64,000 nt of DNA from Haloactinopolyspora alba (GTDB lineage: Bacteria > Actinomycetota > Actinomycetes > Jiangellales > Jiangellaceae), in assembly GCF_003014555.1 (NCBI RefSeq), contig NZ_PYGE01000011.1:111159-175158 (forward strand), in the 5' to 3' direction. Under the pieces are notes generated by a model. It searched no databases. It was not told where the DNA came from and saw nothing but the letters and a program-made list of their open reading frames with translations. This document shows, piece after piece, positions 1 through 9,277 of this stretch. Both the position numbers and the translations under genes were made by a program. Each line of letters opens with the position of its first letter. The stretch's first letter is position 1.

Positions 1-907
1 GCAGGACGCGCATGAACAGCACGACGATGGTCATGGTCAGGGCGAGCATCAACACTCCGATGGCCGCGGCGTAACCGAAGTCGTAGTCGGCGAACGCCGC
101 ACGGTAGATCGCCACGCCCAGCACGTCGCCGGCACCCTGGACGCCACCGTTCACGCCGAGCATGATGTGGACGATGGCGAAGCCGTCCATCGCCTGGATG
201 GCCATGTACACCCAGCCGACCTGCACGGTGTCCCACACCAGCGGCAGCGTCACCTTGCGGAACGTGGTCAGCCGGCTGGAACCGTCCAGCAGCGCCGCCT
301 CGTAGATGTCACGCGGGATCGACTGCATCGCCGCGGAGAACAGCACTACGTAGAAGCCGACGAACGCCCACGTCATCACCAGGACGACGATCCAGATCAG
401 GTATTTCGGCTCACCCAGCCACAACTGGGTCAGGCTGCCGAGCCCGATGGCCTCGAGAATGTTGTTCAGGATGCCACCGGCGTTCGACGGCGCGAACACG
501 TAGGCGAACATGATCGCGACGATCGCGTGCGGCAGCACCTGCGGGAAGAAGTAGACGACCTTGTAGATCGACGACCCGCGCACCCCGGTGATCGCCTGCG
601 ACCGGCCGCGCCCGCCCACGTTCAGCATCGACGCGAAGAACAGCCCGAGGACCAGCGTCAGGACGGGAACGACGACCAGCAGGATCAGGTTGTTGCGCAA
701 CGCGGTGCGCAGCTGGTCGTCGTTCCACATCTCGACGTAGTTGTCGAACCCGATGAACTTCTGGTTCGCCGACAGCCCGCTCCACTCGGTCAGCGAGATG
801 TAGATCGCCTGCACGTACGGCGACAACATGTACAACGCATAGATCCCGACCGGTGGAATCAGGAAGGTCAGGATGAATGGATACTTGCCGTGCCGTAGTG
901 CGGACAT
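1..907 (-). CDS. Carbohydrate ABC transporter permease (MalF/NgcF type), 3' end outside window
   Basis: Membrane subunit of a sugar ABC importer. Translation leftwards from the ATG at 907 runs about 302 residues to the window edge without a stop, so only the C-terminus is missing. It begins MSALRHGKYPF, has a first hydrophobic helix at about residues 10-30, further helices through the body, and the cytoplasmic EAA loop (EAALLDGSS), which docks with the ATPase. The start lies three bases after the stop of the binding-protein gene, so the two are probably translationally coupled. A second permease is expected just beyond the left edge. Family assignment is firm; the amino-sugar substrate is inferred from the neighbours. 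Confidence 0.9.
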   Translation of the reverse strand, partial: MSALRHGKYPFILTFLIPPVGIYALYMLSPYVQAIYISLTEWSGLSANQKFIGFDNYVEMWNDDQLRTALRNNLILLVVVPVLTLVLGLFFASMLNVGGRGRSQAITGVRGSSIYKVVYFFPQVLPHAIVAIMFAYVFAPSNAGGILNNILEAIGLGSLTQLWLGEPKYLIWIVVLVMTWAFVGFYVVLFSAAMQSIPRDIYEAALLDGSSRLTTFRKVTLPLVWDTVQVGWVYMAIQAMDGFAIVHIMLGVNGGVQGAGDVLGVAIYRAAFADYDFGYAAAIGVLMLALTMTIVVLFMRVL

Positions 908-910
908 TCC

Positions 911-2386
911 TCATCCCTCGCGGGTCTGCTTCACGATGGAGTCGTCCTTGCGGATGTCGGCGGCGACCTTCTCGCACTGCTGCACCCATTCGTCGACGGT
1001 GATGTCCGCACGCAGCAGTGCACCGGTGGCCTGGTCGATGCCGGGGTTCTCCATCGTCGGGTACCAGGTCGGGTACATCCAGTTGATGACGTTGTCGCCG
1101 GCGGCGTTCAGCGCGTCCTTCGCCGACGACAGCCCGGGAGCCTGGATCTCGACGCCCTGGTTCGCCTCGGCCACCGACGTCAGGCTGGTGACGGTGTCGG
1201 TGAACCCACGCGCTCCCTCGACGGAGAGCATCGCCCGCATGTACTCCATGCCCCCACGCGGGTTCTTCGCGTCGGCCGGGACGATGTACGGCTCGCCCGC
1301 CGTGGCCCGCACGGTCTCGATCGGCATCACCGCGTCCTCGGACAGCAGCGGCTGCGGCATCATCGCCATCTCGAACGTGGGGTCCTCCCCGATGGCGTCG
1401 GCCTCCTCGTTCTCCAGCCACGAACCGGACGGGCAGAACACCGCCTTTCCGCGCGCCCACAGCCCCTGCGCGTCGCGGAACTCCATGCCCTCGACGCCCT
1501 TGAGGAAGTAGTCGTTCTCCTTCAGGCTGCGGATCGCCGCCGCGGACTCCCGGATCGCCTCGTGTCCCCAGGCGCCCTCTTCCAGGTTGTCGATCGGGAC
1601 GAGGATCTCCGGCCCGGCGAGCTTGGCCGCCATAGTCAGCAGCGGCCAGTTCATGTACCGCGGCGCGGTGACGCCCTGGTACACCCACGGCGCGATGCCG
1701 GCCGCCTTGATCTCGGCGCACAGATCCATCATCTGCTGCCAGGTCGTCGGCACGGTCCAGCCGTTCTCGTCCAGCAGCGTCTTGTTGTACCAGAGCCCGA
1801 ACACGGTGAACGCGTAGTTCAGCGCGAACATCTCGCCGTCGCGCGCGCCCATCTCGACGGTGCCGGGGATCAGCGTGTCGCGCACCGGTGTCGCCGGGTC
1901 GTCCCAGCTGGGCGCGTCCAGCAGCTCCTCCAGCGAGTGCAGCTGACCGTCGGTGATCAGCTGACCGCCGTCCAGCTGCCCGTCGCCGGAGTTGTTCACG
2001 AAGTCGGGCGGGTCGCCGGCGACGAACCGAGCCTGCAGCTCGCCGGCGATGTCGACGGCGGCGTTGTGGTCGATCGTGACGTCCGGCCACTTCTCACTGA
2101 AGATCGGCTGGTGGACGTCGGTGGCGTACGCGTCGCCGAAGCCGCCGTCGAAGATGTAGATCTCGACGGTGCCGTCCTCGGGCATGCCGAGCGGGTTGTC
2201 CTCGCTGACGTCACCGGTCGGCTCGCTGCCGCCGCCTTCCTCGTCGTCACCACCTCCGCCGGTGGCGCACGACGAGAGGAAGGCCGCGCCCGGTCCGAGC
2301 GCGACGCCGGTGATCGCCATCCGCTGCAGGAACGTCCGGCGATCGGACGACATCCCCGCGGTACTGCGTTCGATACTGCTGGACAT
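911..2386 (-). CDS. NgcE-like sugar-binding lipoprotein, Tat type
   Basis: Extracellular solute-binding protein of 491 residues that delivers sugar to the adjacent permease. The N-terminus has a twin-arginine signal (DRRTFLQ) followed by a hydrophobic stretch and lipobox LSSC at about residue 40, so it should be a Tat-exported lipoprotein. The start at 2386 is set by AAGGAG seven bases upstream. A low-complexity Gly/Glu tether follows the lipid cysteine, then a family 1 binding-protein fold. Its overall pattern resembles NgcE, the N-acetylglucosamine/diacetylchitobiose-binding protein of streptomycetes; this comparison is from memory of the family. The adjacent SIS protein, RpiR regulator and BadF-type kinase agree with an amino-sugar substrate. 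The precise ligand is not proven. Confidence 0.85.
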   Translation of the reverse strand: MSSSIERSTAGMSSDRRTFLQRMAITGVALGPGAAFLSSCATGGGGDDEEGGGSEPTGDVSEDNPLGMPEDGTVEIYIFDGGFGDAYATDVHQPIFSEKWPDVTIDHNAAVDIAGELQARFVAGDPPDFVNNSGDGQLDGGQLITDGQLHSLEELLDAPSWDDPATPVRDTLIPGTVEMGARDGEMFALNYAFTVFGLWYNKTLLDENGWTVPTTWQQMMDLCAEIKAAGIAPWVYQGVTAPRYMNWPLLTMAAKLAGPEILVPIDNLEEGAWGHEAIRESAAAIRSLKENDYFLKGVEGMEFRDAQGLWARGKAVFCPSGSWLENEEADAIGEDPTFEMAMMPQPLLSEDAVMPIETVRATAGEPYIVPADAKNPRGGMEYMRAMLSVEGARGFTDTVTSLTSVAEANQGVEIQAPGLSSAKDALNAAGDNVINWMYPTWYPTMENPGIDQATGALLRADITVDEWVQQCEKVAADIRKDDSIVKQTREG

Positions 2387-2445
2387 CTGTGTACTCCTTC
2401 GTACTGGGAGCGTTGGCGGCGGGATTCGGCCGGTCGGCCCGGCTG

Positions 2446-3213
2446 TCAGCCTCCGCGCCTGATCCGGCCCGCGTACCGCTGCAGCAGGCCGTCGTTGTGG
2501 GCATCTCCCCCGGGCACGTTCGCCGAGAGGTAGACGGGGGGCGTCTCGCCGGCGTCGATCATCCGGCGCAGCACCTCCGCCGTGAGCAGTTGAGCGAGCA
2601 GCGCCGCGGTGAGCGACGAGACCGCGCAGGCGGCGCCACCACCGGGCAGAGGCAGCACCGCGTCACCGAACGGGCCGCCGTTGTCGAGCACCACGTCGGC
2701 GACGTCGCCCAGCTTGCGCCCGGACGGGTGCCGCGACTCGACCTCGGCGCTGTGCCGGCGGGACAGGATGGCGACGACGGGGTGCCCGTTCTTCTTCGCC
2801 ACCTCCGCGAGCCCGACGACGCTGCCGTTGATGCCCGAGTTCGACGCGATGACAAAGACGTCGGACGGGTCGACCGGTGTCGCGTCGTACAGCCGCTGCG
2901 CCAGGCCCGGGTCGCGTTCCAGATGCGGGTCGGTGAGCACGGACACCGGCTCGCCGCCGTAGGCCACCAGATCACGCAGCGAGATCCGGTTCGTGGGAAT
3001 CAGCCCGCCGGCCCGCCCCGCGATCTCCATGGCTGTCGCCTGCGAGTGGCCCGTGCCGAACGCCTGAACCACGCCGCCCGCGCGCAACGCCGCTGTCACG
3101 ACGTCCGCGGCGCTCGCGATGTTGTCGCGCTCGGTCTCGGCCACCCGGTCGATGGCCGTGCGCGCGTGGTCGAGGTACGCCGAGGCGCTGACCTCGCCGG
3201 TCAGATCGTTCAC
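2446..3213 (-). CDS. SIS-domain phosphosugar-binding protein
   Basis: A 255-residue protein of the SIS (sugar isomerase) fold, close to the UPF0309-type proteins of actinomycetes. The phosphosugar site is seen as FGTGHSQATAMEI near residue 50, and a second SIS motif, VIASNSGINGS, lies near residue 125. Likely role: isomerise or bind the phosphorylated sugar made by the neighbouring kinase, in the cytoplasm. The exact reaction is not known. Its start overlaps the stop of the RpiR regulator by four bases (ATGA), so it is read from the same message, and it lies 59 bp before the binding-protein gene. Confidence 0.85.
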   Translation of the reverse strand: MNDLTGEVSASAYLDHARTAIDRVAETERDNIASAADVVTAALRAGGVVQAFGTGHSQATAMEIAGRAGGLIPTNRISLRDLVAYGGEPVSVLTDPHLERDPGLAQRLYDATPVDPSDVFVIASNSGINGSVVGLAEVAKKNGHPVVAILSRRHSAEVESRHPSGRKLGDVADVVLDNGGPFGDAVLPLPGGGAACAVSSLTAALLAQLLTAEVLRRMIDAGETPPVYLSANVPGGDAHNDGLLQRYAGRIRRGG

Positions 3214-4274
3214 CGCTGCTCCTTCTTGCCGTCCGACGCGCGATGGGCACTGACCGCCTGCGCGGTCAGGTTGAGTGCGACGCCTGTCGTCTCGTACCGC
3301 CGCTGCGCGACGGCGACGTAGAGCAGGTCGAGCACGATCAGTTGCGGATGCCGCGCCGCGAGCGCGTCCGGGCGGAAGGTGGTCTCGTGGATCGCCGTCG
3401 TCAGCACGATGTCCGCCACTTCCGCGAGGTCCGAGTTCGGGAAGCTGGTGAGCGCGACGGTCGTGGCGCCGCGGCTGCCCGCCGCCGACAGCATCTCGAC
3501 CGTCTCGTAGGTGGCGCCGGAGTGTGACACGGCGATCGCGACGTCGCTCGGGCCCAGCAGCGCCGCACTCGTCAGGCCCACGTGCACGTCACTCCACGAC
3601 CAGGTCGGGATGCCGATGCGGTGCAGGCACAGCTGCATCTCGCCGGCCACCAGGGCGCTGCCGCCGATGCCGTACACCTCGACCCGGCCGGCGGACGCGA
3701 TCGCGTTCGACGCGCGCTCGACCTCGCCGAGGTCGATCTGGGCGGCGGTCTCCTGGATGGCACGAATGTCGGCGGTGGTGATGAGGCTGAGCAGTTCCTG
3801 CAGCGAGTCGGTCGGCATGATCTCGCGGCCGATGTCGATCTCCCAGCCGGCGACCGCCGACGACCGGCCGGTCTCTTCGGCCATCGCCAGCCGCAGGTCG
3901 GCGTACCCGGGCAGGTCGAGCGCCCGGCAGAACCGGGTGACCGTCGCCGCGGACGTCCCGCTGCGCTCGGCCGTCTCGAGAATCGTGGCCCGGGCCACCA
4001 CGGCCGGCGCGGACAGGACCTGCTCGCCCACCCGCTGCAGTGCCGCGGGCAGGTCGGGCAGCGCGGCACGGATCCGGGTCAGCACCGAGGCGCTGGACGT
4101 GCCGCCGCTACCATCGCCGGACGGCTGTGCGCCCGGCTGGTGCTCCCCCGCAGTGTCCGGCGCCGGTCGCACGGCCGGTGCCGTATCGTCGCCCACTCGC
4201 GTCGTCCCTCCGTCCGGCTGCCAGGCGGCCCGACATGTCGCCGGCTGCGCCGTGGTCGTCAGTTTCGCCGTCAC
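3210..4274 (-). CDS. MurR/RpiR-family transcriptional regulator
   Basis: A 354-residue phosphosugar-responsive regulator. After about 60 residues of low-complexity, probably disordered sequence come the RpiR helix-turn-helix (TSAATVTRFCRALDLPGYADL, here about residues 110-130) and a C-terminal SIS domain (GIGGSALVAGEMQLCLHRIG and VAISHSGATYETVE). It sits first in a minus-strand operon and is divergent from the kinase gene, so the 116-bp gap is the natural control region. No good ribosome site precedes the GTG at 4274, so either the message is leaderless or translation starts further in. The long N-terminal extension is unusual for the family and the true start could lie up to about 60 codons downstream. 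Confidence 0.9.
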   Translation of the reverse strand: MTAKLTTTAQPATCRAAWQPDGGTTRVGDDTAPAVRPAPDTAGEHQPGAQPSGDGSGGTSSASVLTRIRAALPDLPAALQRVGEQVLSAPAVVARATILETAERSGTSAATVTRFCRALDLPGYADLRLAMAEETGRSSAVAGWEIDIGREIMPTDSLQELLSLITTADIRAIQETAAQIDLGEVERASNAIASAGRVEVYGIGGSALVAGEMQLCLHRIGIPTWSWSDVHVGLTSAALLGPSDVAIAVSHSGATYETVEMLSAAGSRGATTVALTSFPNSDLAEVADIVLTTAIHETTFRPDALAARHPQLIVLDLLYVAVAQRRYETTGVALNLTAQAVSAHRASDGKKEQR

Positions 4275-4390
4275 GCCGTTGGCGTACGGTGATGAGAATT
4301 CTTTCTACCCTGTGGCGGATGTCAAGAGTTTGGCGCGAGTTTGCTCAAGCGTGATACTCCTGCATCCACCACGAGACCGAAGGGACGGCC
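4275..4390. promoter_or_regulatory. Divergent promoter region of RpiR operon and sugar kinase
   Basis: This 116-bp gap separates two divergent starts and is locally AT-richer (GAATTCTTTCTACC at about 4297). For the kinase, a possible -10 is TGATAC at about 4351 with TTTGGC 17 bp upstream, and AAGGGA precedes its ATG. It should contain the RpiR operator, but I cannot define a symmetric site by eye. Confidence 0.45.
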
Positions 4391-5404
4391 ATGACCCCAC
4401 CGCCAGCTCGGTTGGTGCTCGGCCTGGACATCGGGGGAACATCCACCCGAGCCCTGGTCGTCGGTACGGACGGAGTCCGCCACGGCAGCGGCCGCGGCCC
4501 GGGCGCCAACATCACCTCGCACTCGCTCGACCATGCGATGGACGCGGTTTCCGTCACGCTGGACGAGGCGCTGCGCGGTGTCGACTCGTCGGCCGTCGTC
4601 GCCGGTGTGATCGGCGCGGCCGGCGACCGCAACCTCATCGTCCCCGACACCGCCGAGGCGCTCACGAAGCGCTGGCGGGCGGCCGGACTGACCTGCGAGT
4701 ACACCGTGACGTCCGATGCGCTGGTCGCCTACGTGGCCGGCACCAGCGCACGCGACGGCTCGCTGCTGCTGTCCGGGACCGGCGCACTGGTGGCGCGGGC
4801 CGAGCAACGGCAGCTGACCCGGATCGTCGACGGGCACGGCTGGCTGCTCGGCGACCTCGGCTCGGGATTCTGGCTCGGCCGTGAGGCGGTGCGATCCACG
4901 CTGGCCTTCCTCGACCGTGGCGTGTCGCCGGGTCCGCTCGGTCAGGCCGTGCTCGCGTTCCAGCTCGGCGGCGCCGGGACCTGGCCGCCGGACCGCGTGA
5001 CGGTGGCCGAACTGGTGCTCAAGGTGCACGACCGGCCGCCCGTCGCGCTGTCGGAGCTGGCACCGCTGGTGACGCGGCACGCCGACGACGACCCGGAGGC
5101 CGGCCGGATCCTGCGGGAGGCGGCCGCCCACCTGATGCGGGCCACCGACACCGTGCGCGCGCCCGGCGAGACCACACCGGTGGTGCTGACCGGCTCGCTG
5201 CTCGCCTCCGACACGCCGCTGGCCCGCCTGGTCCGCGGCGAGCTCGCCGAGCGCTGGCCGGACGCGACTGTCACGACGGCGACGGACGCGACCGCCGGTG
5301 CCGCCTGGCTGGCGGCCGTGCACGCCGACGGGTTGGACGACGCGGCCGCCGACGCGCTGCACGTCCGGCTCTTCTCGTCGCATGATCGCGCCCGACACGA
5401 GTGA
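4391..5404 (+). CDS. BadF/BadG/BcrA-type ATPase, N-acetylglucosamine kinase-like
   Basis: A 337-residue sugar kinase of the ASKHA fold. The phosphate-1 motif LGLDIGGTSTRALVV is at residues 8-22, the phosphate-2/adenosine region is around LLLSGTGALVA (about 127), and HGWLLGDLGSGFWLG (about 155) matches the N-acetylglucosamine kinase signature of this family. It probably phosphorylates the sugar brought in by the divergent importer, giving the phosphosugar sensed by the RpiR and SIS proteins. ATG at 4391 follows AAGGGA by about seven bases. N-acetylglucosamine is the best guess; glucosamine or another amino sugar is possible. Confidence 0.85.
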   Translation: MTPPPARLVLGLDIGGTSTRALVVGTDGVRHGSGRGPGANITSHSLDHAMDAVSVTLDEALRGVDSSAVVAGVIGAAGDRNLIVPDTAEALTKRWRAAGLTCEYTVTSDALVAYVAGTSARDGSLLLSGTGALVARAEQRQLTRIVDGHGWLLGDLGSGFWLGREAVRSTLAFLDRGVSPGPLGQAVLAFQLGGAGTWPPDRVTVAELVLKVHDRPPVALSELAPLVTRHADDDPEAGRILREAAAHLMRATDTVRAPGETTPVVLTGSLLASDTPLARLVRGELAERWPDATVTTATDATAGAAWLAAVHADGLDDAAADALHVRLFSSHDRARHE

Positions 5405-5482
5405 TCGTGCGACTGCCATGGCGACGAGACGGGCGACCTCACCCCGGCACGGCCACCTCGTCCGGCAGGGCGCGCCGTACGT

Positions 5483-5716
5483 TCAGCGGTTGCGTGGATG
5501 GTTCCGGGCGACACGCTCGTTGCCGCGCTTGTAGTTGCCGGTCCAGCGGGCCATGACCTGCTGCGCGTCGCCGCCGCCGTCCCCGAGTTCGGCGAGGAAC
5601 GCTGCGGCGCGGCCGCGACGCAACGTCGTCGCCGCCCGCCCGTGGTGCGTGATCACCACACTCCCGTCGGAGCGGACCTCGTAGGCGAAACCGGCAGGCG
5701 CTGGCATGTCCGGCAT
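5483..5716 (-). CDS. Small conserved actinobacterial protein, function unknown
   Basis: A 77-residue basic protein. The N-terminal half looks like a short beta structure (YEVRSDGSVVITHHGR) and the tail is GNYKRGNERVARNHPRNR, a pattern I recall from small unnamed actinomycete proteins. I start it at the ATG at 5716 (MPDMPAP); a GTG at 5743 would add nine residues. It stands alone between a kinase and a LysR gene, which ends only 34 bp upstream. No function can be assigned. Confidence 0.55.
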   Translation of the reverse strand: MPDMPAPAGFAYEVRSDGSVVITHHGRAATTLRRGRAAAFLAELGDGGGDAQQVMARWTGNYKRGNERVARNHPRNR

Positions 5717-5749
5717 CGTGCCACCGCCGGCTGCCGGCCGCACCTCGTT

Positions 5750-6643
5750 TCAGGCCACCGCCAGGGCCACTCGCACGAAGTTCGTCACGACCGCGGGAAC
5801 GTTGTCACGGCGGCAGGCCACGCCGATGCGCCAGGCGGCCGCCTCGTCGTGGACGGGAACCAGCCGCACGGCCGACGACGCGACCGTTCGCGCGCTCGCG
5901 GGAACCAGGGCCACACCCGCACCGGCGGCGACCAGCGCGAGAACGGTCTGCAGGTCGTTCGCCACCTGTGCGGGCCGGAACCGGCCGAACCCGGCGGATT
6001 CGCGGAATCGGTCGATCTGCTCCGCAAGCCCCGGGCCGCGCTCACGGGTCAACGCCACCCATTCCCGCGCCTGCGCCCACAGCATCAGACCGTGCGGATC
6101 CGCTGGCGGCTCGTCGTCGGCTCGCGCCGCGAGAGCCAGCCGATCGGCGCCGACCTCCCACCAGCCGAGCGCGTCGTCGCCGGTCTCGCGGACGAATCCG
6201 ACCTCGCGGACGAATCCGACGTCGAGAGCCCCGGCGCGTAGCCGGCCGAGCTGCACGTCCGACGACATGTCGTCCAGCGTGACCCGCACGTCCGGGTACC
6301 GCCGGCGATACGCGGCCACCGCTCGCGGCGCCGTGTCGATGCTCGAGAGCCCGAAGCCCACCGACAGCCGCCCCAGGACACCGCGGTGCATCTCGCCGAT
6401 ACGAGTGTCGAGCGCGTCGGCCCGCGCCACCAGGTCACGGGCGTCCGGCAGCAGCGTCCGTCCGGCCTCGGTCACCGCCGCCCCCTGCCGGTCCCTGGTG
6501 ACCAGGCGGCTTCCGACCCGTCGCTCCATGGCCTGGATCTGTTTGCTCAACGCGGGCTGGGTGATCGACAGACGCCGTGCGGCGACGCCGAAACGCCCCT
6601 CCTCCGCCACCGTGAGGAACGCGCGGAGCTGCTGGATATCCAT
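5750..6643 (-). CDS. LysR-family transcriptional regulator
   Basis: A 297-residue LysR regulator. The N-terminal winged helix (MDIQQLRAFLTVAEEGRFGVAARRLSITQPALSKQI over residues 1-36) is followed by the ligand-binding domain. It is divergent from the nitrilase-family gene starting 104 bp away, the classic arrangement in which a LysR protein controls its neighbour. Odd feature: residues around 145-157 read VGFVREVGFVRE, produced by a perfect 18-bp tandem duplication near 6184-6219, in the first part of the effector domain. A six-residue insertion there could alter ligand response or simply be tolerated in a loop. Confidence 0.92.
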   Translation of the reverse strand: MDIQQLRAFLTVAEEGRFGVAARRLSITQPALSKQIQAMERRVGSRLVTRDRQGAAVTEAGRTLLPDARDLVARADALDTRIGEMHRGVLGRLSVGFGLSSIDTAPRAVAAYRRRYPDVRVTLDDMSSDVQLGRLRAGALDVGFVREVGFVRETGDDALGWWEVGADRLALAARADDEPPADPHGLMLWAQAREWVALTRERGPGLAEQIDRFRESAGFGRFRPAQVANDLQTVLALVAAGAGVALVPASARTVASSAVRLVPVHDEAAAWRIGVACRRDNVPAVVTNFVRVALAVA

Positions 6644-6747
6644 TCCGACAGGTTATGGCGAGCTGTGCAACATTCATTGGACACATCGCCGCGCACCGGA
6701 TGTCCTGGTGCCCTCCGCAACGACCGCACTTCGGACGGGAGCGACAC

Positions 6748-7752
<1,005 letters not shown>

Positions 7753-7800
7753 GGCACGACCGCGGCACGGCGCGCCAGATGCACGCCGTGCCGCGGTGCC
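7753..7800. terminator. Bidirectional hairpin terminator between nitrilase gene and glyA
   Basis: Perfect 13-bp inverted repeat, CCGCGGCACGGCG at 7760-7772 paired with CGCCGTGCCGCGG at 7784-7796, extended by GGCA/TGCC at the base. It lies between two convergent genes, so it can serve both. No long T run follows, as is usual in this group. Confidence 0.75.
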
Positions 7801-7855
7801 ACGTGTTCGCCGTGGCGTCGGTGCCCGCCGGTCCCGCGCCGGCCGTGCTCGCCGC

Positions 7856-9148
7856 TCAGCCGTCCAGACCGGGGGTCGGGAACCGGCCGGTCAGCTCGCT
7901 GACCTCGCCGCGGACGCGGCTGATCGTGGACTCCAGCGCGTCGGCGTCGCCCGCGGCGGCCGTGACGACCTCGTCCAGCCACCGCGCGACCTCACGCATC
8001 TCGCCTTCGGCCATGCCCCGGCTGGTCAGCGCGGCCGTGCCGAGACGCAGGCCGGAGGGGTCGAACGGCTTGCGCGGGTCGAACGGGACGGTGTTGTAGT
8101 TCGCCTCGAGACCGGCGTTGTCGAGATGCTTGGCGACCGGTTTGCCGCCGACGCCCTTCGAGGTGAGGTCCATCAGGATCAGGTGGTTGTCCGTGCCTCC
8201 GGACACCAGGTCGAACCCGCGGCCCTTCAGCTCGTCGGCCAGCACCGCGGCGTTGGTCACCACCTGCTGCGCGTAGTCGCGGAACTCCGGACGCGCCGCC
8301 TCGCCCAGCGCCACCGCGATACCGGCGGTGGTGTGGTTGTGCGGACCGCCCTGCAGCCCCGGGAAGACGGCCTTGTCGATCGGCTTCGCGTACTCCTCGC
8401 CGGTGAGGATCATCGCACCCCGGGGCCCGCGCAGCGTCTTGTGCGTGGTGGTGGTGATGATGTCCGCGTGCCCGACCGGCGACGGGTGCGCGCCGCCGGC
8501 GACCAGGCCGGCGATGTGCGCGATGTCGGCCACGAGGATCGCACCGACCTCCTTGGCGATCTCGGCGAACGCGGGGAAGTCGATGGTGCGCGGGATGGCG
8601 GTGCCGCCGCAGAAGATCAGCTTCGGCCGCTCGGCCAGCGCGGTCTCGCGGACCTGGTCGAAGTCGATGCGTCCGGTGTCCTTGCGCACGTCGTAGTGCA
8701 CGGCGCGGAACCACTTGCCGGTGGCCGAGACGCTCCAGCCGTGGGTCAGGTGCCCGCCCATCGGCAGCGACATGCCCATGACGGTGTCGCCGGGGTCGAC
8801 CGTGGCCAGGTAAACGGCGAGGTTGGCCGGCGAACCGGAGTACGGCTGGACGTTGGCGTGCTCGACTCCGAACACGGCCTTGGCACGGTCGATGGCCAGC
8901 GTCTCGATCTGGTCGATGACCTGCTGGCCCTCGTAGTAGCGCCGGCCGGTGTACCCCTCGGAGTACTTGTTGGTGAGCACCGTGCCGGAGGCCTCGAGGA
9001 CCGCGGCCGACACGTAGTTCTCCGACGCGATCAGCTTCAGGGTCTGCGCCTGACGCCGCTCCTCCGCGGTGATCAGCTCGGCGACCTGGGGGTCGCCCGT
9101 GCGTAGAGCGTCAGACGTCGTGTCCGAGGCGGTCATGGCGGGAGCCAC
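7856..9148 (-). CDS. glyA: Serine hydroxymethyltransferase
   Basis: PLP enzyme converting serine and tetrahydrofolate to glycine and methylene-tetrahydrofolate, the main source of one-carbon units for purine and thymidylate synthesis. The 430-residue length fits the bacterial family. Visible landmarks are LIASENYVS near the N-terminus, SGSPANLAVY, VADIAHIAGLVA and the PLP lysine in TTTTHKTLRGPRG. The GTG at 9148 follows GGAG by five bases; an ATG at 9136 is an alternative. The leader carries a ZTP riboswitch, so expression should rise when the purine intermediate ZTP builds up under folate one-carbon shortage. It ends at a bidirectional hairpin. Confidence 0.97.
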   Translation of the reverse strand: MAPAMTASDTTSDALRTGDPQVAELITAEERRQAQTLKLIASENYVSAAVLEASGTVLTNKYSEGYTGRRYYEGQQVIDQIETLAIDRAKAVFGVEHANVQPYSGSPANLAVYLATVDPGDTVMGMSLPMGGHLTHGWSVSATGKWFRAVHYDVRKDTGRIDFDQVRETALAERPKLIFCGGTAIPRTIDFPAFAEIAKEVGAILVADIAHIAGLVAGGAHPSPVGHADIITTTTHKTLRGPRGAMILTGEEYAKPIDKAVFPGLQGGPHNHTTAGIAVALGEAARPEFRDYAQQVVTNAAVLADELKGRGFDLVSGGTDNHLILMDLTSKGVGGKPVAKHLDNAGLEANYNTVPFDPRKPFDPSGLRLGTAALTSRGMAEGEMREVARWLDEVVTAAAGDADALESTISRVRGEVSELTGRFPTPGLDG

Positions 9149-9169
9149 ATCCTCTCCGTATAGCTGGCA

Positions 9170-9277
9170 GTCCCCGTGACACCCAGGCGCGCGGTGTCAC
9201 GGCTGTCCGCTTCCTGGTGGTCCGTTCCACCTCGGCGCGCCGGTTCGGCGAGCCGATTGCGCCAGTCGCGACGGACG
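9170..9277 (-). promoter_or_regulatory. ZTP (pfl) riboswitch upstream of glyA
   Basis: Read on the minus strand, the leader holds the ordered conserved blocks of the pfl motif. First comes GTCGCGACTGGCG (about 9273-9261), then GTGGAACGGACCACC (about 9229-9215) and AGGAAGCG. Then there is a hairpin with stem GTGACACC/GGTGTCAC whose loop holds CGCGCCTG (about 9198-9174). GGCG of the first block can pair with CGCC in the final loop, the known pseudoknot. Placement before glyA matches the established gene set of this riboswitch. It begins right at the stop codon of the upstream acetyltransferase gene. Confidence 0.88.

Noticed and set aside
411..2090. Long minus-strand frame overlapping the binding-protein gene
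   Set aside because: Arg/Ala-rich and unmotivated; the other frame encodes a clear Tat lipoprotein.
6655..6747. N-terminal extension of the nitrilase-family protein
   Set aside because: The 31 extra residues overlap the divergent promoter gap, lack family similarity, and a ribosome site precedes the GTG at 6748.
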